From Prevotella sp. UBA3757 (GTDB lineage: Bacteria > Bacteroidota > Bacteroidia > Bacteroidales > Bacteroidaceae), in contig DFGF01000081.1 in assembly GCA_002371715.1 (NCBI GenBank), forward strand, positions 1-38,051: a stretch of DNA of 38,051 nucleotides. Reading direction: 5' to 3'. Positions 32,584-38,051 of this stretch are shown here, one piece after another (the stretch's first letter is position 1; every line of letters begins with the position of its first letter). The notes under the pieces are model-generated. The model saw only the letters and a list, made by a program, of their open reading frames with translations. It did not search any database and was not told where the DNA came from. The translations under genes and the position numbers were made by a program.

Positions 32584-34337
32584 TCTTTCAAATATTTTTT
32601 TAGTTTTATTTTCCGTATGAGAATCGGGCGACGATCGTTCTTGACATCCCCCTCCTGTTCAGCACGTTCCAAAGCCTGCTGCCAATAGGCCAGCGCCTGT
32701 GTAGTTTCGCCGGCACGATAATAAATGTCGCCTGCATGTTCCAACAGGACGGCCGAGGTATCGGTATCGTACTGCAATGTCTGGTCGATATAGATCTTTG
32801 CCTCTTTATACCGCTCCTGCATAAATAGTATCCAGGCGTAGGTGTCCAGATAGGTGGCATTCTTGGGTTCGGCCTTAATGGTGCGGTACGACATCTGTTC
32901 GGCCTTGTCCAGCTGCTCGCCCAGTTCGCTCAGATAATAGGCGTAATTATTGAGGCAACCAATGTTGTCCTCTTTCCACACCAAACAGGAATCGTAGGCT
33001 TCAAAAGCCTTATGCGCCTGACCTTTTTGATGAAGGATGTCACCCATGACGGCATAGAAGTCGCTGACGATGGCCGGGTCACTCTGAGCCGTGATGACAC
33101 CGATGCCGTTTTGGAAGGCATTCAACGCCTGGTCTAACTGGTCTTTCTGATAGTAGGCAATACCCTGATAATAATAAAAGGCCATTTCATCGGGATTATA
33201 CTGACGGGCATCCTGACAGAGTGAGATCACGCGGTCACGGTCACCGGCCTCCCAGGCATAGCTCACCAGCTGCAGTCGGGCTGCGGCATTGGTTGGTTCA
33301 AGTGTCAAGGCGTGTTCCAAGACTGGGCAGATGCTGTCTGATGGCATTTTCTTCAGGTTCATGTATGTGGCACAGAAGATGGCCAGGTCAGCATCGGCCT
33401 GCGGCAGGTAAAGCACTCGGCGGAACAAGTTGAGCACACGGGTAGAATCGCCACCATTCTGCTCGCTTTCACCGATGACTTGCCGTAGCAACATGACACG
33501 GTCCTGCGTGGTAGCATTTGGATTCACCAGCATACGCTCCAGCCAGACGCCTGCCTGTACCGAATCCTTGGTTTCATGGCAGTGTGACAACATAGCCATC
33601 TGGGCACCTCGGTTGTCTGGCTCATTCTTCAGCACGTCAGCATAGATGGCAAGTGCCTTTTTCTGCTGTCCGTTCATGTAGAGCGTAGTTCCATAGAGGC
33701 AACGATAGTTCTGGTCGTTAGGATATTTATCGGCCAACTGCTTCATCTCCTTGATGGCAGCTGCCTTGTCGCCCTTCCGGGTAAACAGTTCGCTCTTGGC
33801 CATTGACAGCCTTTCGCTCTTACCCTCCACGGTTTCCAGCCGCGACAAAGTACGGATAGCGCCCTCGTAGTCCTGCTGCTGTTCATAAAGCTGAACCAGC
33901 ATTGGCAACACGTCTTCACGCTCGCGGTTCTTGTCGTAGATACGCTCCAGCACTGTGATGGCTTCACCATACATCCGCCGTGAGACATATGTGTTAGCCA
34001 GCGTCTCCATATAGGTTTCATTATCGGGTTCCAGCCGGGAAGCCTTTTCCGCGTATGACAAAGCCCTGTCCCTGTCCTTCAGATAATCGAAATAGCGCGA
34101 CAGATAATAGAATGCCTCGCTGCGCATGGAGTCTATTTCCACGCAATGGGTCAGCAAATCGAAGGCCGCATCATGGTTGCCTTTCTCTTGTTGGCAGATG
34201 GCTTCCAGGAAAAAGGCATCGTAGCGCTGGGATTGAGAATAGGAAGAGAGCAGAAAATGAGAAATGACCAGCACGAGCATCGCCCCGCGCCTTAGCCATA
34301 TTCCTTTATCGTCAAGCACCATTTCTAAATACCTCAT
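32580..34337 (-). CDS. TPR-repeat envelope protein
   Basis: 585 residues. N-terminal hydrophobic segment (AMLVLVISHFLLSSYSQ) is a signal peptide or anchor; a start at Met20 is also possible. The rest is tetratricopeptide repeats throughout, for example EAFYYLSRYFDYLKDRDRA with AEKASRLEPDN, and YLDTYAWILFMQERYKEA near the end. TPR arrays act as protein-binding scaffolds. It lies between dut (19 bases upstream) and the DUF4292 lipoprotein (4-base overlap), so its partner may be that lipoprotein. The exact function is not known to me. Confidence 0.85.
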   Translation of the reverse strand: MRYLEMVLDDKGIWLRRGAMLVLVISHFLLSSYSQSQRYDAFFLEAICQQEKGNHDAAFDLLTHCVEIDSMRSEAFYYLSRYFDYLKDRDRALSYAEKASRLEPDNETYMETLANTYVSRRMYGEAITVLERIYDKNREREDVLPMLVQLYEQQQDYEGAIRTLSRLETVEGKSERLSMAKSELFTRKGDKAAAIKEMKQLADKYPNDQNYRCLYGTTLYMNGQQKKALAIYADVLKNEPDNRGAQMAMLSHCHETKDSVQAGVWLERMLVNPNATTQDRVMLLRQVIGESEQNGGDSTRVLNLFRRVLYLPQADADLAIFCATYMNLKKMPSDSICPVLEHALTLEPTNAAARLQLVSYAWEAGDRDRVISLCQDARQYNPDEMAFYYYQGIAYYQKDQLDQALNAFQNGIGVITAQSDPAIVSDFYAVMGDILHQKGQAHKAFEAYDSCLVWKEDNIGCLNNYAYYLSELGEQLDKAEQMSYRTIKAEPKNATYLDTYAWILFMQERYKEAKIYIDQTLQYDTDTSAVLLEHAGDIYYRAGETTQALAYWQQALERAEQEGDVKNDRRPILIRKIKLKKYLKE

Positions 34338-34356
34338 TTTCTCAATTTCTCAATTT

Positions 34357-34794
34357 TTATTTAACCCCCGTATGCCCGTATCCTCCCGAGCCGCGTTCAG
34401 TCTCGTCAAGCACGTCAACGCTCACCAACTCACCCTGCTCGCAACGGGCAATCACCAGCTGCGCAATACGCTCTCCGTCGTTGACCACAAAGTCCTGTTG
34501 CGACAGATTGATGAGCACCACGCCTATTTCGCCACGATAGTCAGCATCGATGGTGCCCGGGGTATTCAGTACCGTCACCCCATGCTTGAGTGCCAACCCG
34601 CTACGTGGTCGGACCTGGGCCTCGTAACCCTCGGGCAGAGCAATATACAGACCCGTCGGTATCAGCTTCCGCTCTAAGGGATGCAACGTGACCGGCTCAT
34701 CCAAATTGGCTCTCAAATCCATGCCTGCGCTCTGCTTGGTGGCATACGCCGGCAACTGCTGGCGACCGCGGTTTACTACTTGTATTTTCACCAT
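34357..34794 (-). CDS. dut: dUTP diphosphatase
   Basis: 145 residues from the ATG at 34794 (MVKIQVVNRG); earlier frame is leader. Hydrolyses dUTP to dUMP and pyrophosphate, keeping uracil out of DNA and feeding dTMP synthesis. The five trimeric-dUTPase motifs are visible: AGMDLRA, RPRSGLALKHGV, the catalytic GTIDADYRGEIGV, GERIAQLVI, and the C-terminal ERGSGGYGHTG arm. First gene of the dut-TPR-DUF4292-EnvC operon with a strong promoter. It is divergent from dgt, another dNTP-cleaving enzyme. Confidence 0.95.
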   Translation of the reverse strand: MVKIQVVNRGRQQLPAYATKQSAGMDLRANLDEPVTLHPLERKLIPTGLYIALPEGYEAQVRPRSGLALKHGVTVLNTPGTIDADYRGEIGVVLINLSQQDFVVNDGERIAQLVIARCEQGELVSVDVLDETERGSGGYGHTGVK

Positions 34795-34825
34795 CTCAAA
34801 CCATGACTTGTTAAATAATAATGTG

Positions 34826-34856
34826 CAAAGGTACGAATTAACAGGCAAAACGCAAA
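34826..34856 (-). promoter_or_regulatory. Promoter of the dut operon
   Basis: Minus strand: -33 TTTG at 34856-34853, a 19-base spacer, and -7 TACCTTTG at 34833-34826, a full match to the Bacteroidetes consensus. The leader to the ATG at 34794 would be about 25-30 bases. Confidence 0.75.
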
Positions 34857-34892
34857 AGGAATAAACTTAAAAAAACAATAAAAGTGTATTTT

Positions 34893-34924
34893 TTTGGTGT
34901 TTTCACAGACTTTTAGTAATTTTG
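34893..34924 (+). promoter_or_regulatory. Promoter of dgt
   Basis: -33 TTTG at 34893-34896, a 20-base spacer, and -7 TAATTTTG at 34917-34924. The last G is 7 bases before the ATG at 34932, so the message is predicted to be leaderless or nearly so. The two promoters of this divergent region lie ~40 bases apart. Confidence 0.8.
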
Positions 34925-34931
34925 CAGCACT

Positions 34932-36272
34932 ATGGAATGGACTCAACTCATATCGAACAAGCGTTTGGGGCAGGAACACCGCCACATAGAGCGCCACGAC
35001 GACCGCACAGAATTCAAGCGCGATTACGACCGGCTGATTTTCTCAGCCCCTTTTCGCCGACTGCAAAACAAGACGCAGGTTTTCCCCCTGCCTGGCTCCG
35101 TATTTGTGCATAACCGACTGACCCATTCGTTAGAGGTGGCCTGTGTGGGCATGTCACTGGGCAACGACATCTCACAACGCATCATCAGCGAGAAGCGGCC
35201 AGAACTTGGTGGCACCATGTTCGAGCAAATCGGCCAGATTGTCTCTACAGCCTGCCTGGCTCACGATATGGGCAACCCGCCGTTTGGCCATTCGGGCGAA
35301 AAAGCCATCCAGACGTTCTTCACGGAAGGACCTGGAAAAGCACTGAAATCATCGGTTTCACCGGCATTCTGGGACGACATTACCCACTTCGAGGGCAACG
35401 CCAACGCCTTCCGCCTTCTTACCCACCAGTTCAAGGGGCGGCGCATCGGCGGTTTCGTGATGACCTACTCTACGCTGGCCAGCATCGTAAAGTATCCTTA
35501 TGCGTCCTCATGCTCTGGCCCCAAAAAGAAGTTTGGCTTTTTCCAGACCGAACAGCCCTACTACCAGCGGATTGCCGATGAAATGGGCATCATTTGCAAG
35601 TCACAGCCTGACGAACCACTACGCTATGCCCGCCATCCATTGGTGTATCTTGTAGAGGCTGCCGACGACATCTGCTACGAAATCATGGATTTGGAAGACG
35701 CCCACAAACTGAAAATCCTGAGCTTTGAAGAAGCGCAACAGCTCTTGCTGGGTTTCTTCGAGGACGCCGTCAGGCAGAAGATTCTGAAACGCATCCAGGA
35801 CGAAGGGCTTGACGACCCCAACGAGCAGATTGTCTATATGCGCGCTTGTGTCATCGGAGCACTTGAGCACGAATGTGTCAACGCCTTCATCGCCCACGAA
35901 GAGGAAATTCTGAACGGCACCTTTAAAGGGTCACTTATTGACCACATCAACCCCTTGGCGTACAACGCCTACCGGCGCTGTGCCAAACTGAGCGTAGAGC
36001 GCATCTATCGCAGCCGTCCCGTACTTGACGTGGAACTGTCGGGTTATCGCATCATGGCAACGCTGATGGAACAGATGACTGAAGCCGTCATGCATCCGGA
36101 ACGCTATTACTCGCAACAACTGATTGACCGCGTTTCAACCCAGTACGACATCCGGGCCGACAACCTGGAGACACGCATCATGGCCGTCATAGACTACATT
36201 GCAGGGATGACCGACGTTTATGCACTGGACGTCTATCAGAAAATCAACGGCATATCATTACCTATTGTATGA
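34932..36272 (+). CDS. dgt: dGTP triphosphohydrolase, HD domain
   Basis: 446 residues. Cleaves dGTP (and in many homologues other dNTPs) to the nucleoside and triphosphate. The HD-type metal site is visible: H65 in NRLTHSLEV and H111-D112 in CLAHDMGNPPFGHSGEKAI, with a further D in VEAADDICYEIMDLED. The start MEWTQLISNKRLGQE fits the family, and the upstream promoter leaves no room for another. The ATG of the helicase gene overlaps its stop codon by 4 bases (ATGA), so the two are coupled. Some HD dNTPases protect against phages by lowering dNTP levels; nothing here shows such a role. Confidence 0.92.
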   Translation: MEWTQLISNKRLGQEHRHIERHDDRTEFKRDYDRLIFSAPFRRLQNKTQVFPLPGSVFVHNRLTHSLEVACVGMSLGNDISQRIISEKRPELGGTMFEQIGQIVSTACLAHDMGNPPFGHSGEKAIQTFFTEGPGKALKSSVSPAFWDDITHFEGNANAFRLLTHQFKGRRIGGFVMTYSTLASIVKYPYASSCSGPKKKFGFFQTEQPYYQRIADEMGIICKSQPDEPLRYARHPLVYLVEAADDICYEIMDLEDAHKLKILSFEEAQQLLLGFFEDAVRQKILKRIQDEGLDDPNEQIVYMRACVIGALEHECVNAFIAHEEEILNGTFKGSLIDHINPLAYNAYRRCAKLSVERIYRSRPVLDVELSGYRIMATLMEQMTEAVMHPERYYSQQLIDRVSTQYDIRADNLETRIMAVIDYIAGMTDVYALDVYQKINGISLPIV

Positions 36273-38051
36273 CGACCACATCACCCATCCAGGCACTCCA
36301 ACAGCAGTTGCTACTACTGCAAATGGAGTATAACACCGAGAAAGAGGCGTTCCGCCAGCAGACCGAGCAGATTGGTCTGGCCCGCAGCGTGAAGCGCGGC
36401 GATGCATGGTGGCCAGTGAAAACAGGCAAAAGCTACTATAACTCGCTGAACCAGCTGGCTATTGAAATACACCGTACGTCCGACCAGGACATTGAACACA
36501 ACTTCGAATACGGCCGTCCGGTCATGTTTTTCATGAGCGACTCCGAGTATTCAGATTACTCCGATTACTCCGACCAATCCGACCACTCCGACCACTCCGA
36601 CCACTCCAAGAAATCCCCCATCCGCTACTTCCGCTTTACGGGCACCGTCAGCTACGTTGACGGCGACCGCATGGTGGTGACGGTGCCTGACGGCACGCCA
36701 CTGATTGACCTCCAGACTGCTGACGGACTGGGCGTGCAGTTGTCGTTCGACGAAACTTCCTATCGGCTCATGACGGAGGCACTCCAAAGAGTCATACAAG
36801 GCAAGGGACGGTTAGGTTATCTCCGTGACCTGTTTTATACAAGGCAGAAACCAGAAACTTTTACCTTCCAAGACCTGCACCTGCCCTACCTCAACGACAC
36901 ACAGGAGAAAGCCGTTAACCAGGTGCTGCGCGCCAAGGACGTAGCCATCGTCCACGGCCCACCGGGAACGGGTAAGACAACGACACTGGTAGAAGCCATC
37001 CGCGAGACACTGATGCGCGAGAACCAGGTCTTAGTCTGTGCGCAGAGCAATATGGCCGTCGACTGGATTAGCGAAAAGCTGGTGGACCGGGGCATTAACG
37101 TGTTAAGAATCGGCAATCCTACGCGCGTCAACGACAAGATGCTGTCGTTCACCTACGAACGACGTTTTGAGAGCCACCCTGACTACCCGCAGCTGTGGGC
37201 ACTCCGCAAGGCCATCCGTGACCTGCGAAGCCACCGCAAACGTGGTGACGAGAAGTTCCACCAGAAGATAGAGAGCCTGAAAAGCCGCGCTACCGAACTG
37301 GAGATACGCATTAACAGCGAACTGTTCGGCGAGGCTCGCGTCATAGCCTCTACACTGGTGGGCGCAGCCAACAGACTGATGGACGGCCAGAAATTCGGAA
37401 CATTGTTTATTGACGAGGCTGCACAGGCTTTGGAAGCCGCATGCTGGATACCGATACGCCGCGTCAGCCGCGTCATTCTGGCTGGCGACCATTGCCAACT
37501 GCCACCTACCGTCAAAAGTATCGCTGCACTCAAGGCCGGTCTGGGAAAGACGCTGATGGAACGCATCGTAGAGATGCACCCGGAAGCCGTCACCCTGCTG
37601 AAGACTCAATACCGCATGAACGACGACATCATGCGCTTTTCCAGCAACTACTTCTACGACGGGCAGGTGGAGAGTGCGCCCGACGTGCGGTTCCGCAGCA
37701 TCCTTGACCTGGATATTCCAATGACATGGATTGACACCTCAGAGTTTGCAAAACTGATGGAGAAGTCGGAGAAAACCGTATCATTTAAGGAAGAGTTTGT
37801 TGGTCAGAGTTTCGGACGCGTCAACAAGGCAGAAGCCGAACTGACACTGCTGGCCCTCCAAAACTACTTCAACAAGATTGGCAAACAACGACTGCTGGAC
37901 GAACGCATTGACGTTGGCATCATTTCGCCATACCGTGCCCAGGTACAGCTGCTGCGCAGAATGCTGATGAAATGGGAGTTTTTCAAGCCATTCCGTCGTC
38001 TAATCAGCATTAATACCGTCGATGGATTCCAAGGGCAGGAGCGCGACATCA
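36269..38051 (+). CDS. Superfamily 1 helicase, UPF1/IGHMBP2-like (3' end outside window)
   Basis: 594 codons are in the window and the frame is open at the edge. ATG at 36269 overlaps the dgt stop. Helicase motifs in order: Walker A GPPGTGKT (230-237), motif Ia CAQSNMAVD, Walker B IDEAAQ (D382-E383), motif III LAGDHCQLPPT, motif IV QYRMNDDI, motif V ISPYRAQV, motif VI DGFQGQERD at the edge. The N-terminal ~200 residues form a beta-barrel-like domain as in IGHMBP2. That domain is broken by a low-complexity (S-D-H/Y/Q) run at residues 92-112. ATP-driven unwinding of DNA or RNA is expected; the substrate is unknown. Confidence 0.9.
   Translation, partial: MTTTSPIQALQQQLLLLQMEYNTEKEAFRQQTEQIGLARSVKRGDAWWPVKTGKSYYNSLNQLAIEIHRTSDQDIEHNFEYGRPVMFFMSDSEYSDYSDYSDQSDHSDHSDHSKKSPIRYFRFTGTVSYVDGDRMVVTVPDGTPLIDLQTADGLGVQLSFDETSYRLMTEALQRVIQGKGRLGYLRDLFYTRQKPETFTFQDLHLPYLNDTQEKAVNQVLRAKDVAIVHGPPGTGKTTTLVEAIRETLMRENQVLVCAQSNMAVDWISEKLVDRGINVLRIGNPTRVNDKMLSFTYERRFESHPDYPQLWALRKAIRDLRSHRKRGDEKFHQKIESLKSRATELEIRINSELFGEARVIASTLVGAANRLMDGQKFGTLFIDEAAQALEAACWIPIRRVSRVILAGDHCQLPPTVKSIAALKAGLGKTLMERIVEMHPEAVTLLKTQYRMNDDIMRFSSNYFYDGQVESAPDVRFRSILDLDIPMTWIDTSEFAKLMEKSEKTVSFKEEFVGQSFGRVNKAEAELTLLALQNYFNKIGKQRLLDERIDVGIISPYRAQVQLLRRMLMKWEFFKPFRRLISINTVDGFQGQERDI
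36542..36604 (+). repeat. In-frame 9-bp repeat inside the helicase gene
   Basis: Seven 9-base units of the form TCCGA(C/T)nAn encode SEY, SDY, SDY, SDQ, SDH, SDH, SDH. The last three are identical (TCCGACCAC). Since 9 is a multiple of 3, copy changes would lengthen or shorten a surface loop without breaking the frame. Confidence 0.95.

Noticed and set aside
34932..38051. dgt plus helicase as an anti-phage pair
   Set aside because: Both are common housekeeping genes of Bacteroidales; overlap of 4 bases shows coupling only, and no other defence gene is nearby.

Overview
The window looks like a chromosomal segment from a Bacteroidales bacterium, most likely Prevotella/Segatella or a close relative. 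Three things point there: a fimbrial locus of the FimA/Mfa1 type, a type IX secretion (T9SS) sorting domain on a giant surface protein, and promoters of the Bacteroidetes form (-7 TAnnTTTG, -33 TTTG). Housekeeping genes such as prfB, dut, dgt, an M20 deacylase and an acyl-CoA synthetase fit the same group. I see no rRNA, tRNA, insertion sequence or CRISPR array.

Layout. (1) 1-2226, minus strand: three tandem RhuM-family paralogues, the leftmost cut by the window edge, with almost identical 5' ends and diverging bodies. (2) 2227-2884: non-coding, holding an eight-copy GAGGTAAC array in two orientations, three identical palindromes spaced exactly 22 bp, and a strong hairpin. (3) 2885-25119, minus strand: one fimbrial gene cluster. 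In transcription order it is a DUF3575/OmpA-like envelope protein, fimbrillin A, fimbrillin B, a FimB/Mfa2-type anchor, fimbrillin C, a fimbrillin-like lipoprotein, and a 4067-residue YGG-repeat protein ending in a T9SS sorting domain. (4) 25310-29027, minus strand: acyl-CoA synthetase, release factor 2, a 47-residue membrane peptide and a CYTH protein, closed by a terminator. (5) 29091-30159, plus strand: an M20 deacylase transcribed divergently. (6) 30148-34794, minus strand: dut, a TPR protein, a DUF4292 lipoprotein and an EnvC-like protein. (7) 34893-38051, plus strand: dgt and a superfamily 1 helicase that runs off the window.

How it may work together. The fimbrial cluster has the parts of an Mfa-like pilus: an envelope component, polymerising lipoprotein pilins with a candidate Arg processing site, an anchor, accessory pilins, and last a very large secreted repeat protein. 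In Porphyromonas gingivalis the last mfa gene (mfa5) encodes a large tip-associated protein exported by T9SS, so by analogy the 12.2-kb gene may encode a giant fimbria-associated adhesin. That is inference from gene order and the C-terminal domain, not from sequence similarity to Mfa5.

The most unusual features are this giant protein, two unrelated triple-palindrome arrays sharing the same 22-bp period, the strongly AT-rich fimbrillin A gene, a non-ATG start at fimbrillin C beside an out-of-frame minicistron, and the RhuM gene array.
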